Assembly (NCBI RefSeq): GCF_021730395.1
Contig: NC_069365.1
Coordinates: 23,906,001 to 23,970,000 of the forward strand
Source of the DNA: Mercenaria mercenaria
Taxonomy: Eukaryota > Mollusca > Bivalvia > Venerida > Veneridae
Direction of reading: 5' to 3'
DNA: 64,000 bases
A program made the position numbers and the translations under genes. The notes under the pieces are model-generated. The model was not told the DNA's origin, did not search any database, and was given only the letters and a program-made list of their open reading frames with translations. Positions within the stretch are counted from its first letter, which is position 1. Each line of letters starts with the position of its first letter. Shown one piece after another: positions 48,590-62,353 of this stretch.

Positions 48590-49075
48590 GTACCTGAAGA
48601 TGCCAACACAAAAACCGGTAAAAAACAGAAAGTGTCGTTCTGTCATGATGTCATAACGGCGGGGCAAAGACATGAAAGTACGACAGCTCGGCAGATTTTA
48701 TACAAAATAACGACAAAACAAACAAAGGCGACGGATTTCAAATTTCCTATTTTGACGGGTATAAAAATGTATATTTGGCGCTCTGATTTTGTTGAGCTGT
48801 GTTTTTGTTGTATCTTCGCCCCGCCACACGATTGTACGACAGAACAACATTTTCTGAGTTTGTCGAAATTGTTGTCTTGTGTTGAGTGGGCAAAGATACA
48901 ACAGCTCAACAGACATGAAATAACGACAAATAAAGGTCACCAACTCCACAGATATTTTGTCAAGGTTTAGTATTGGTGGGTTTAAAAATGTCATTTTTGT
49001 GCTATTTATCTTTCGAACTTTCGTGTTGTCGTGGCTTTGCCCCGCCGACACGACAAGTCGACATGACATAAAATT
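48590..49075. repeat. Interspersed repeat with CGACA-type inverted motifs
   Basis: It contains ATGTCATAACGGCGGGGCAAAG near the left and TTTGCCCCGCCGACACGAC near the right. Between them are AACGACAAAACAAACAAAGG and AACGACAAATAAAGG. It is related to 47490-47640. There is no credible gene: both strands have open frames here because of the repeat's composition. Confidence 0.5.
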
Positions 49076-52000
49076 ACACAAGAAACATGCACTGTACTAG
49101 TGACTTTGTCTCAGCTTATCACTGTTTATACATGTAATACTTCCCTGTTCTGATTTATGTTTAGGCTGAGTAAGCTGATGGGAGACCAACTTTCTGATAA
49201 CAATCCTGATATTGCCGATCGCAGTGACAATAACAGACCAACCAAACTAGTGGAAAAATATCAAGAACTGTACGACAATCAATGGACTGAAGCTTTTGAA
49301 GTTGCAGAGGATTATTTTGGTGGCAAAACAGAAGATTATAAAATAAAAGCGTTGCTTCGAATTTTAATGGTATTATATTTAGATATTATCTTTTTCTACG
49401 TTTCATATTGTAAATTCGATATCATAGGATTAAGGGTACCAGCAAGCATCTTGAAAGAAACTAACAATTATTGTAAAAGAAGAGCCTTCTTAACTTCTGT
49501 CTCTTTTGTCACCGGCCCTCGCCTGTTTTGTTGTTTTTGGTAAGGAACCTGAAGGTCAGTGTATTAGATTTTAGGCAATGTTTTTCTGCTTAGCAATGCA
49601 TCCTATTATCAAAACAAATACAAGGTAGAATATTATACAGTAGTAACAGCCATATTCAAACAACGCAGATCATTCAACCCGTAACCCCGCAACAGTGTAT
49701 TTATGGATGTGCTTGTGATTGATGTATACACAAAATACATAGATAAAGTTATTCAACAAACAAATAACGGTGCACATAACCTCCCCTTAACCCTACGGTA
49801 CCATGTTTCGATTTCACTGGCTTCCCATTAACCCCCGCCTCGTTCCAGTGTCAAAGGACAGTGTAAATGAAAGGTATCTCTACCACACTAAAACATGTTC
49901 ATGTTAATTCAAATAAAAAGATTCACTAAAGAACCAGAAACGTATATCGCTCGCTCTCCCCAACTCCAACCAATCCATCTTCGACCTCAGTTTTGCTACT
50001 TCATGTTTTTCCTGAGATCTCACATTCACCTACCTTTAAACTGCATAAACTAAGATTATATATACCCAACCGAAAGTATTGCATGTGCTTTTCAATATTG
50101 TTCCTATGAAACCCCGTCCCCACCAATGGGTAAAAGAACCTTACCTTTTATCATATCATGTCTTCTACTATCTGTTTGTTAATTTCTCTTCTATAGTGGT
50201 AAATATTTACAAATAGCTATTGTGCTACTGTTTAATTCTCTCGTTGCATTTAATTTGACAATGAAAAACATGAATGTAACGGTTTGGATAACAAGTGTAC
50301 ACCGGTTTGGATGACTTAATCTCCTTGGATGTTTGCGGTTTGGACTAACACTTTTAACTGCTAATTTTGAAATACTGTTTGTTTCTAAGTACTGTTTTCA
50401 TATCTTACAATGGTACATGTTCAAAAATATCTTCCGACATACCAAGCATGGTCATCAAGCATTTATTTTAGATTATTTTAAATATATATTCTTATAAAAT
50501 AGGGATGTATACTTTAAAGAAATACACTCATATATTGATCAATATGAAGGCTGTTACTGTTAACAATTTTTAAATCAATAATTTTTGAAATGAGTACACA
50601 CATATCCTTGCAGATGACCATGAAAAAAATGCGTTAAAACTGAGTAAATGATCAATGCATGCTGAAGACTGCTTCAGTTCGGTAGACATTGACGCACACC
50701 TCACAAGTGATATATGCGTTAGCACTTGCCCAAATGAACATCCATGATCTGCCGGAAATACGTTAAGCGACAGGTTTAATATATAGTGTTCAATTAACCC
50801 ACGACTTGTACACCTTATCACATTCCTAACAAGTTTATACCCTAGTGGAGTTTTTGTCAATGACAGTTCCAAGGCGACGCCCAAATGATTGTTTGTTTCT
50901 TTCTTCTAATTTACAAAACTAATACATTATAGTATGTCTTTATATTTTGAGAATAGTTTAAATAATGTACACATCCATACATACACTACCTTACGGTTCA
51001 GTTTCAAGAGGTTTTGATCTTATGAGTACATCGTGGTATTTCCTACTGAAAATGTTTCCCGTTTTAAAATTTCTTTTCTCAACCGTAGCAGTGACATTTT
51101 CCAGTCTAAAACACCAGTGGAAGAGGAATGGCCACGAAAAGCAATGGCCAACACCAATCTTCGTTGGAAATTCAAACGCACATGCCTAGTTCTACACAAG
51201 ATAGGCTGCAAGTGCATGAATACATAATATTGTTAATTAAACAAGATAGTTAGTTAAATAGTTAGGCCCATTTAAAAGCTTTGTTTCCTGTTTTCTGATC
51301 TTAAAATTCAAAACATTCACTTATTTGGTTACTAATATACTGACTTCTGTTCTAATTTCACGATTGTTTATATGCAACGATGAAAAAAGGCAAATATCAA
51401 GTTTGATAGTGCCAACAAAAATCAGTTATTCAAATGCTATGTCACTAATAAAAGCTAACTGAATGAATAAATGACATAAACAAGTACAAAATGACCAACA
51501 ATTTTGGTAAGACGTATGAGTCAGTTATAGAATTTTCCCATCTTCTGATGCTAAATAAGATACCTGCTTACATACATACATGATATTAACCATAAGTTCT
51601 AAGTCAATATAGCGGCACAATGAATTAGCAGGAGATTCTCGGAGCATGTGCACTGCATGTCGGATCATTAGAGTAAATAAGTGTTTGAAGTTTCATTTCA
51701 TTCTTAAAAGTGATAAATGAAGTTCTTGCTTACATACCAAATAGTACTCGAGTACCAAAGCTAAACCAGTATTTCTTAGCTAAAGGAAGAATGAATTTAA
51801 AGTCAGACTTGCAGATTCTTACTTTGCATGTTAGATCATCACACAGATGTGTGAAGTTTTGATTCACTGTAACTGTTGATTATTGAGATACCTGCGTAGG
51901 TACAAAAAGTTACAAAACTCAATTTTGTAAATCGGAAAAAAGGGTCATGCCTTTGTACAAAGCAAACTAGAATAATGGAACATGTGTACTGCATATCAGA

Positions 52001-53604
52001 TCATCACATTGAACAACTTAGTTTCAATAAATTCCCAGTAGCCATTACTGATATTACATCTTAGAAATAATTAACAAAGAGCATGCCGAAGCTGACGAAC
52101 GGATGTGAACAATAGCCTTTCGTATTCTTCAAGTAGTCGAGATAAATAATCTTTTGGAATGGGGAAACAAAACTAATGTTTTAAGAGGTTGCTTGTAAGT
52201 TGGTAGAGGAAAAGGCAAACAAACGTTATTATTATTATTATTTTAGGCCTTTTTTTCTAAGCATTTACTAATTCCTCTTGACAAATAGGATAAACAAATG
52301 AGTATTTATTAAGAAAAGAAATCAAATTACCCTCGAGACGACAGATGGCAGAACTTCAAAAACGAACGAATTTGATATCTAACCAACCTGACACTCAAAC
52401 GTACTTACGCTGCTATTTGTTAAAGTCGTTTTATCGTACATACCAGGTTATATAGTGATTCATTTTGAAAATGTTCTCGGAAATAAATTCGTTATAAAAC
52501 CTAACACATTATTATGCACCGGTAACAAAAATAATTACAGTAGGTACAGTGTTCGTTTATTCACAGTTCTTCCTTTTACCTTAGATATTTAGTTTTATAA
52601 CTTCAGTTTATTTCTTTCTTTAGATTTTACGCAGTCCTTACAAAACGTTACCTTTGATATCCCAGAAATAACTGAAGGAGATAGATGTGGTTTTATCAAT
52701 TTTGCTACCGGTCTATCGTGCAGGAATGTGAATTAAGTTGCGATCCAAACCGGTGCATAAACTAATTCCAAACAGTTAACAGTTTTTCATTTACTTGTAT
52801 CCAAACCGTTACACACTTGATACATGTGATTGCATTTGGATGGTACTTTTTCGCAAACATACTATACTTTTAGTTTAGAGACCGGTGACAAGATATTTGA
52901 AAATGTTTCTTCTTTCTTCTTAGCTCATTATTCTGACGATACAATTACAAGAGTTTTGATAAGATCATTTAAAAGTTTCGTTTTCACTTCTTGATTGCCA
53001 TAATCTGCACGTTTTTATCACTTACTAACTTGAACTGACATGATTTGATCTTTTTATATCTGATAACTTGCACCTTAGAATGAAAACTGAAAACATAGTA
53101 ATTTTTTATGTACAAAGATGTGTTAGATCGTACAAAATACCAAAACTTACGTGATGTTTTTGACGTTTTTTGCTTGGGAGAGGCCATATTCGACAGATCC
53201 AAACACACGGCTACCGGTGTAGTTACCATACAGTGAACATGTACACAATACATATACAGTGAATTCACAAACTGGTATTGTTATTGTACAACTTCACTTT
53301 ACGCGAAAAGGAGTAATACGTATTGTTCTATCAGAATTCAGCATCTCTTAGAAATAAATCAAACTACAATTTTAAATACGTGACATGCACCTAGGCAGCA
53401 TTCGCTTGGCTTGAGTCAGATAAGGCATATTAGATTGTAACTATAAAACGTACATATGTAGCAAGATTTGTAAGATTTATCCGGTTTCTAGTAGCAAGCA
53501 ATTCTTTAAAGTATAAGCTCACTAGTATGAAATGAACTCTCCCCCGAAGTCTTTAAAAACCCTATAGAACACCCTTACATCCCTCGTGTGGTAAAATGAC
53601 TGAA

Positions 53605-53840
53605 GGAATGAGCACCATAGACTAGCTCCTAGACTATGATATATATATTTTTTTACATTTTTATGATTGAATATAGTGAACTGAGCCAGTCTGTATCCTA
53701 TGTCCAATGATAATTTCAACATCATTCCTCTTAAAAAAACACTAAAAAAGACTTTTTTCTCTGTGAAATTGAATTCGACAAAAAGGGGAATAATGTAAAA
53801 ATATATTTATTATCAGTCTACCAGCTAGTCTATGAGCACC
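53605..53840. repeat. MITE-like repeat related to the HSPA12 upstream repeats
   Basis: TAGACTAGCTCCTAGACTATG at the left and CTAGTCTATG at the right are an imperfect inverted pair. The interior shares CAGTCTGTATCCTA and CTCTGTGAAAT with the repeats at 4536-4796 and 60640-60882. Confidence 0.45.
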
Positions 53841-55893
53841 ATTCTGTCTTTGAAACTGTTAACAGATATTTTCATTGATCAATTTCATAGTAGAGTTTAA
53901 ATGTTGCTGTAATGGGTACAGTGTTTCATGGGTTATTATATCATGTATCTTTATGACCTTAGCATAGCATAGCGGGGATACCAAAATGTGAACATGACCA
54001 TTCTATGAACGCCTCAAAAGAAACAGGTATGCTTTTTTTTCAGACAAGCCAGGATTACCTGCGACCGTGAAATCGCGACTGAAGGAGCTGAAATCTTTGG
54101 CTGCCACTGATGCAATCGGGAATGTAATTGAGGTTAGTAATTTCAGACTAATATCTTATAACAGTCTTGTACTTTACCGATTACATAATCGTCACGTGAT
54201 GTTTTGATTTTTACAGTTAGAAACTAACCAAATATTGAAGATATCAATTCATACGATAACCACTATTGTAGAACGCCAAATGTTTTGATTCTTTTTCTAC
54301 GCTATTGTTGAGAAATTTTACAAAATAATCGTATTTGTTATTAGTCAAATATTTTGTTTCTCTACAGGAAATTTCAGTTGTAGTCAGATTTTACCTTTGC
54401 TTATACATGTACATAATACTCTGAAATAATATCATTTATGGACATGGAATGTCGCGGTTTTGACCAAAAAGTCTATTTCCTGGTGATATTAATGCTTGGA
54501 CAGATAAAATGAATGGGACTTTTACATGTTTCTTGGGATTTAATTTCGCAGTATGACGCAACAGGGAAATTCACGAAAATTAGTTCCCCACTTATATAGA
54601 TGACTCATCAACGAATAATTCGCATACTAGTACCTAAATTTATTTAACGTTTTTTTATCATGTATCTTCCAGGGATACTTACAGGGTCTCAATACAAAGA
54701 CATCATTAGGAGAATTTAATTCGAAAGTAAAGGATTTTGTGCGTGAATGCATTACTGTGTGTTGGTTAATGGTTTGTCAAGATCCCACGCTTGTTTTTTA
54801 CCTGAATGTGAAAAAGGGTGAACAGTTTGACAACAAGATGGTCCTCTACTTTGCAAAGGTATTGTACAGTGTGCAAAACCAATCCAAGGCTCAAATGCTG
54901 TAATGGTTCGGTCACGCCAGGTACATGCTGCAGGAATTAGTATTCCAACCGGATTAGTACGTTTAACCGGCAGTGAAATACCAACTGAAGCAACGAAATG
55001 GTATTTAGATGGAATCTCTAATGTTGTAAATTATAAAAGCACTTCAACGGACGCAAGTAATATGAATAAGTCAAAACAGAAACAAACTCAGCCAAACAAA
55101 AACATTACAAATCCACAAGATCAACAAGAATTCGCACCGAAAGAAAGAAAAAAAATAGGCAGATGTGAAAGACCACACCAAATACCAGCAGCCAGCAAGA
55201 GTAAATAAACATCCAAGTCAACAACAGGGTCTTGAACAACATCTTGATAAATCTACAGAAAAGAAAGCTCATCCTGATTGCCAGACAAATCAGCCGTTGA
55301 ATCTGTATCGCAATGAAGCCAAAGCACCCTCACATTCGAGCAAACATGGATCCACGCAGCAGTCAATCACGAAGTATTCTCGTACTTCATATTATGATGA
55401 CGTTCAAATGGCACAACTAACACCTGGGAAGAACGGACAATGTCAGTCCTTATCTGGTAACTATCAACAAAAATGTCAGTCAGATGCTGATGGATCTCCA
55501 CCTACAGCTAGCAAAAAATACCAGAATCTACCTGCAGATAACAGAAATCAGAGTAATCAGCGACAGAATCAGCCTAACATAAGCTTTAATCAACCGATTC
55601 AAAATAAATATGCAAAACAGCCGTTTTCGGGAAGGAACCAACAGCTTGCCCACGCATCATCAGCCACTAATCAGAGAGTTAATCAACAACAACCTATACC
55701 AGTTACCACACAGACAAATATTGCACAGTATCCTGCTCATTTAGTTCCAATGACTGAAGAATATGAAATGTTTTTTAGGTTTAACAATTACTGTCGTATT
55801 CCCTATGTAGCTAGATATTGGATGAGTGCACAAAACTATGACAAGTGCAGGAACTACTTAGCCTGGGTACAATCAATGCAATACAATTTTTAA

Positions 55894-57867
55894 AATTTAC
55901 CAGAATAGTATCAACTTTTAAGGTAGTTCTGCAGATTCAGACTAAAAACAATCTACAAAGTAGAATTTGTAGAATTTTGTTGAACCTTGATTTTTGAAAA
56001 CTTCAGGATACACTTCGACGAAATGAAACTGTAACGTCGTTTGCTTGATTATGTTCTTGCATGATTAAAACATTTTTATGATCAAAGTCTATGGAAAATC
56101 AAAATTTTGATGACATTTTCATGAATAGAAATGTTCTATGCTGTAGATATTAGTGAATGTCCTCACAGCTGTGAATTTACATATAACCTGTTATATTGTC
56201 AAATAATATCACTCGGACCTTGTGTCAACATGTGATATATTTGTCAATGATGAAAGAGAAAATTTCGAGCTGATTTTAAGGCATTATTTGGAACTTCTTC
56301 ACGTGTCAATATTTTTATGTTTTATTTTATCTTAAGAATGGTAGTGACATTGTTTTTTTTTGTTTTTTTTACAAATTCACACATGAATTGCTAATAATTT
56401 GTAAAATGATTTTCGATATGCCGGGTTCAGGCTTTAATCTTTGTTATCCCGATAAATGACCATACGCCATTACTTTGGTTTATATAAACTGTTTACACTG
56501 ACATTATGTTATATGTATATATAAATTCTCAAAGTAACATACGATGCTGGTAAAAGACAAAACTATAACAGGGAAATTTACTATTGTCATAAAGTCAAGC
56601 CGCAATGCATCGTGATTGTGTTCTGAAAGCTTTTTAAATTAGATATTTTAACCTAATATTTTACTTGTCCCTTTATTAAATGGACTTTTACTGAAAACAT
56701 AAATCAACTTTATAAGCACCAACGAATTATCCGTACGTGTTCTTAATTGGAAAATGTTTTATCAATAAAATTAATCACAATTAGTTATTTTAGCATTTTC
56801 GTTGGGGTTTTTTTGTACATCTTATTACCCGTCTTTTTTATGCAAAGCGAATTTATTATTTATTGCCATTGGAAGCGACACTCAAAAATGTGTTGTTCTG
56901 TGTAAATAACAGAAGTGTTTCAAGTTATGCACAGAAGAAAGTCTAAGAGAGCGTTCAAGATGATCGACATTTTCGCCAACATTTGAGGTTGTTGCAATTT
57001 GATTCTTTTGCTTTTCAAATTATTCACTATAAAAGTTATTATAAAATCCTGAAAACGATAATTACAAGACGTTAATAGGTCAAGGTCAAATTCGAGATCA
57101 AATCTCTAAACGTACCATTTTGCCTGGTTTAGATATATGTTATTAACTGTAATTTCATTGCACTTAAATAATTGTGTGTTATTGAGTCTTTCTTGAAAGC
57201 AATCCCAAATACGTGTGGTGTATTGTATTAACGAGTATTTTCTTAAAGTAAGAAATAACTCAAAATACAAAGATAATATTGATAAAAATATTACGCAAAA
57301 TGGAATCCTTTTTAAAAACATAAGGAATGGCACCTTAAATTTAACCTTGACCTTTAACCTTCTTCATGTTTGTCAAGTTTTTAAACTAAACTGACTCAAT
57401 TATTCTATGACTTTTTTTTAAAAAAAAAAAAAATAGTGAATGTAAAGAGTATGCTAAAGCGCAAAAAATAATTTTTTATTACTTTTGGTTATACCTGGCA
57501 AAACGGCGATCATCTTGGACACAGTAAAAAATGTCTTGGCTCTAATAAATGTCAGACAAAAATTGCTAGCATCACAAACTCAAGACATTTGCCATTTTAA
57601 TATGATAACATCTTTCCTTATACTTTAATGACCACTTTCCCGTCAATAAGCCTACAGTTTGGCTAGAGTCGACCAACTATAAAGGAAAAACATATTCTGG
57701 TTGTTTAATAGTCAACCTGTAAAACAACAGGCCTAGTATTATATTTTGAAGCCGTGTTAAAAACGAAAATATATAAATAATGTAAACTTCGAAGAAAATT
57801 GAAACATGAAAAATGACTGGAAATGCTAAAGCCAATAAACAATTCGATTTAAAGTTTTATGATACAT
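55894..57867. other. Intergenic DNA between MIEAP-like copy 2 and the HSPA12 5' duplications
   Basis: AT-rich, with T and A homopolymers (about 56352-56370 and 57413-57433). A candidate polyadenylation signal is near 56764. No gene is recognised. Confidence 0.4.
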
Positions 57868-59452
57868 GAATTTGTAATTTAACTAAAGTTATAAACAAAG
57901 TACGCATGACCTGAATTACTATTGTATAGTATTACGTTACCAGTATTAATTGCCTGTCGATCAATCACTTTTGTATCTGATTTTTTGTTATCAAGGCGGA
58001 AGAGAAATAACAATTTGTACGTAGAACGTTTCTACGTCTTCAAATTGGACTTCACTTAAACACTGTTTAAGGTACGTTGTCAATAAGTCATGCTCTTTCT
58101 TTGTTTGTCAAAATTTATCATTGTTTACTGATATAGTTGCATAACCTTAAAACAAAATCCATTGAATCATTAAAACAATAAAATAGTTTGATATTATGAA
58201 GATATCACATAAGTGTTTTTTCATGTTGCATTTATCAAACGAGTTGGATAAAATTGACAAGGCTCAAATGACGAAGTTTGCCAAGCTTATGAATTATAAT
58301 CAACGTGTTGTGGAAAACACAATTGTAATAAAAGCAGACTATCCTAAAATCATTGCCATATCTCACACATTTATCCACTTAAGGTTGAAGTACTGTTAGC
58401 AATTTATGAATTCGAACTTAAAAGCTACTCACTCACAGTTTGGGTGTAATATTCAACATGTTCAATTTCAACAAGTTTGTCATAGGATGTAAATATGACA
58501 CTGAGAAAAGATAAACTGAGTGAAAGTATTTGTTAGATATTAGTAAAAAAGCAAGAAGAATTTGACTGTATTGCAATAGTTTACTCCTTTATGCAAAATC
58601 GTTTCGGTGATTCATTTTGACACCTAGAGAAACTTGTATGTCAGTGTGCCACTGTTCATAATATCAACATTTAAAAAAACTGTTCATGTTTGGCCAAACA
58701 TTTCTTACGAAATTTAAGTATTTGAAAAGGAAAGCTAGAAGATAAGGTCTGTTCCAGGGAAGAAAAGAAAAGTGAGTATGATACGCTAGTGGAACAATCT
58801 TTGTTAGACTGCATTATTTTCTGTATGTCAGCGTCCTTTTATATCATTTAGTGTGTTACTGTTACCTTTACAGAAATGGGATAAATAAATATGATAAAAT
58901 GTTTAGCTCAAAATAAATACTTCATTGGGTAAAGTGAAAAAGAACCAGTGCCATATAAAACACAAATTGATAAAACTTGTTTAGATGCATAGGTTCAGCA
59001 CGTTATGTCGAGTGTCGTAAATTATCTAGGACTGGAACAACTGTAATCAAGCCTAAAGATGGTAAAGTGTATTTATCAGTATTTCAATGTATGAACTAAG
59101 AAACATGAAATATACGTTCTCTTTGCAAACATTTATACGTATACGAGAGTTAGAATTGGCCATTATAATATTTTATATGTACATGTACGAATATGCGAAA
59201 CTGACCAATATACATGATTTGATAGTTACAATAATACATATAATTTATTGTATCATCATTAACAAATAACAGTTTCAAAAAATATTATTCTATCTACATG
59301 ACACGAACAGACGATTTGTGTAGTTTTAACTGTTTTAAATGTAGTTTAACTTAATTCTCACAAGTCCTTTAGCAGGACACTTTAGATTTTCTTTATTTAT
59401 AGCTTCAAAGATTCATTTTTTGCAGTCGTAATATTTTAATTTTATACCGTCG
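57868..59452 (+). pseudogene. HSPA12-like copy B: 5' region and first exon only
   Basis: This matches the 5' region of copies A and C from the promoter block through the donor at 58072. It continues to a first-coding-exon relic at about 59029-59059. There, where copy C reads ATGGGGACAACTGTAGCCAA, copy B reads CTGGAACAACTGTAATCAAG, so the start codon is lost and TAA appears in one frame. The donor GTAAAG after AAAGATG is kept. Similarity stops near 59452, just before where the second coding exon should lie, and no later exon was found. It is a truncated duplicate that may still carry a promoter. Confidence 0.65.
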
Positions 59453-59969
59453 CCTGATACTTATAGCGCATCAAGTGCCAGTTTTGAAGATATTATGAAT
59501 TCGTCACAGACAGTGCTATTTACTGGTCATTTCTATCTCCTTTCAAGACTTTTTCCGGCAAAAAAATATCTTTTTTTCTATATATATTTTAATGCATTGC
59601 GTTAACTCCTTTTTAATTTAAACATTATAGTAAGCTATGTCCAAACACATTTTATTGAAAAATTGATAGATAAAGCAATACATATGAATACAGTAGTGAA
59701 TTAATTAAATCTAATGTCTCGGATCTCCAAAATAAAAGTATCAGTTGCGACATCAGTTTTTCAATACATCCAACTATTTAAAATATCAAGAAAAATGCCA
59801 GCACCTGTTTTCTTTTAATTTTCAAGAAACTTAATATGACCAAACCCAAATAAATGATGTTGAAAATTTGAGGTCATATTTGTGTACTGAACTGAATTGA
59901 AAAAGGAATTTTAAAATATAGATAGAAAGTGACTGAAAACACACTTGTCAGAGCAAATATATATTTCAA
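59453..59969. other. DNA between HSPA12 copies B and C
   Basis: AT-rich sequence, not matched by the other copies; it marks the junction of the duplication. No gene is seen. Confidence 0.4.
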
Positions 59970-60175
59970 CTCATTTTTTATAATGCAAACATTTGTAATT
60001 TAACTTGTGGTATAAACAAAGTGCAGACGACCTATAACTACTATTGTGAAGTGTTATATTACAAATATTGATTGACAGCCTATCAGTCATTTTATATCAA
60101 CGCGGAAGAGAAGAATTTAATCATACGCAGAGTTTTTATGCCTTTAAATGGAACTTCACTTAAGGAAAGATTAAG
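59970..60175 (+). promoter_or_regulatory. Promoter region and probable 5' non-coding exon of HSPA12-like copy C
   Basis: It corresponds to 3488-3700 and starts near ATAATGCAAACATTTGTAAT. GCGGAAG is retained at 60102-60108. The block ends at AAG, followed by GTAAGT from 60176. Confidence 0.5.
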
Positions 60176-60309
60176 GTAAGTTATCAATAAGTCAATCGTG
60201 TTGTTTTTTATTTGTTAATGGTAATCATAGTTTACTGTTGTATTTCCATGTAAACTATGTTACTTTAATGCAAAGTCTATTGGATCATTAAACAATGATA
60301 TACGTAGGA

Positions 60310-60465
60310 TATCACGTGAGTGCCTTTTCATATTGAATTTATTAAATGAGTTGAATAAAATAATGAAATGAGAAGCTCTGTCATAAATATTATGAATTTT
60401 ATTCAACACGTTTAATAAATTTTGCGTTAAAAATCTAGGATGTAATATTCTTTTTATCACACGGT
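60310..60465. mobile_element. Hairpin MITE in intron 1 of HSPA12-like copy C
   Basis: GAATTTATTAAATGAGTTGA and TTCAACACGTTTAATAAATT are inverted arms. It is the same family as 48011-48168. The equivalent copy A segment lies around 3840-4360, interrupted there by the 3892-4247 insertion. Confidence 0.55.
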
Positions 60466-60639
60466 CTTTTTTTTTGCTGACACATAATAATGTCATCTTT
60501 CTTTGCCATAAACAATTCGACCAACGACTCGAATTCTTTCAACAACGTCATCGTTTAAACTTTATTTGATGGGATATTATGTAATGGCTGTTTCACTCCC
60601 ACAACGACAGACATGTGATAATTTTGGTACATTAATCTC

Positions 60640-60882
60640 TAGGACAATCTTAGACTAGTTCCTAGACTATGACTTACATACTTTTTTTATTTAAATTTAA
60701 AATCTTTAGAATACAAGCAGTCTATATTTTAGGTCCGACGTTAAAATCAATCTGCTGAGAAGATCTGTGAAATAGACTGGAATTTGTCACTGTTAAATAA
60801 AATAAAAGAACAGTTACAAAAATCTGACATTTTGTGACAAATTCTTTATAATCACTCTAGTGGCTAATCTAGGATACTGTGG
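60640..60882. repeat. MITE-like repeat, copy C version
   Basis: Corresponds to 4536-4796, with CTAGTTCCTAGACTATG at the left and GTGGCTAATCTAGGATAC at the right. It was therefore present before the 5' region was duplicated. Confidence 0.45.
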
Positions 60883-61238
60883 AAGAATATTTAACTCTTA
60901 TACAAAAAGGTATAGTATAACAGTAAGTACATTTAAGTACATTTAAGTACAAGTCATATTCATAGCGAGCCTTTCGCCCCATTCAACATGTTCAATTCAA
61001 ACAAGTTTGACATAGGATGTAATACGACACTAGGAATTGGTAAACTGAGTGAAAAGAACTGTTAGATATTAGTGAAAAAGCAGAAAGAATTTTTAATTTC
61101 TGCATTCATTTAAAGCATTTCGGTAGTTTACTCCTTTCTATACAATCGTTTAAGTGGTTAATAAGGATGCCTCGAGGAACTTGTATGACAATTCGTTTGT
61201 GCCACTGGTCAATTTCACTATACATGTACTTACATTTT

Positions 61239-62353
61239 AAAGGCACTCGCTACAGTTTTTCCGGACGGGTCGATATTTACCCCAACACCGTGCCAATGTG
61301 GTTGTGTTTCTAATCGATGTAGCTCACTGCAGACTTGGTGCGGTCTTCTGCGCATGCCCGGAAGTGATTATCTAATGTCGCGTACGGCAAAAATTCGCAA
61401 ATTATTGTATGTTCGCATGCATTTAATGTACAAAATGTATAATATACTGACTAAAGGTTAGGATAAGTATCACCATGGTTACAAAATATATACATTTAAA
61501 GTACTTTTAGTTCAAACTGCTTCAATCCGACATATACTGGAGTCTGTTATTTATTCCAGCGCTCAAACTCTGCATTGAGTCACAGCTGTTTCTAATCCCG
61601 TAGCATACCCGTACCGTACATTCGTAAACTATAGGTTTTGTTAAAAAAAGGGCGGAAACTTCCATCGTTCTATGCCATCAAAATGCTTCAGAAACAATTA
61701 AAATCCGCTTATTAAGAAATCTGCCGTTTGATAATTATATATATATATATATATATTTCTAAGTCATTTGCTCAAACACTGAAAGAGTATTTCGTACCAA
61801 CCTGCGTTGTATAAATGCCCGCCACACCCCACCTCGTTGTAATTTGATTTAAGCGAAATCTAATATGGTGACCTATCAATTTTCTTTTTGTTTTAGATTA
61901 GGTAGACATAACCAAAGGTATGTGCAGAGTGTGATTAAATTCTGTTATGTGAAACTCAATAAAATAGCAGAAGTACCAACTTAAAACTGACAAAAATATG
62001 CAAAATAGCCCTTGGGTCTGCTGAACAAGTATTCATTTCTTTAAAAAATCATGTTCTTTTGATTTCTCTGAGCATGTTTCAAATAGATATATTGTTTTCC
62101 GTTATAAAAATGCTTAGATAATCGCATTTATGCTGATTATTGTACTTTACTGAAAGATATTTTAGGATTACAGAAATTTTGAAAAATGTTTCAAATAGCA
62201 CCATATCTAGGGGCAAATTGAATTGAAACAAAGCTGGTGACCTAGTATTTTTATTTCATTTTTCAATACATCATAACATGATCTTTTAATACAAAACATT
62301 TCATCAAAATCTATTATTGAGAAAAAAATCACGAAACTGTAGCGAGCGTCCTT
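61239..62353. mobile_element. 1.1-kb non-autonomous element with inverted ends
   Basis: The left end AAGGCACTCGCTACAGTTT is mirrored by AAACTGTAGCGAGCGTCCTT at the right. The interior has a TA repeat (about 61738-61757) and no transposase-like frame. Copy B lacks it between text matching the two flanks (GTGCCACTG on one side, TGTTTGGCCAAACA on the other), which serves as an empty site. Confidence 0.65.

Larger units (their letters stand above)
46047..55893 (+). pseudogene. MIEAP-like gene, copy 2, with multiple lesions
   Basis: Exons corresponding to copy 1 are 46047-46229, 46917-47357, 49165-49369 (205 bp, same length as in copy 1), 54044-54132 and 54673-55893. Recognisable parts are LVGPAKEEITKLQ, a coiled coil, RPTKLVEKYQELYDNQWTEA, VKSRLKELKSLAATDAIGN and CWLMVCQDPTLVF. 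Last come a Q/N/K-rich tail and the conserved end YDKCRNYLAWVQSMQYNF. Lesions: TAG at 46212-46214, where copy 1 has CAG. A one-base frame change lies near 47265. No match to the copy 1 exon 34498-34584 was found between 49370 and 54043. About 70 bp is lost near 54838 relative to copy 1, removing the YTATG to WPALLLH core. Another frame change lies near 55160-55200. Probably a pseudogene; some breaks could be assembly errors. Confidence 0.75.

Noticed and set aside
48632-49081. Overlapping open frames on both strands of about 110-130 codons
   Set aside because: They lie within a CGACA-type repeat, mirror each other on both strands and resemble no protein. They follow from repeat composition.
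50965-51227. Short plus- and minus-strand open frames in the long intron of MIEAP-like copy 2
   Set aside because: No recognisable domain, no match to the missing copy 1 exon, and the frames overlap on opposite strands.
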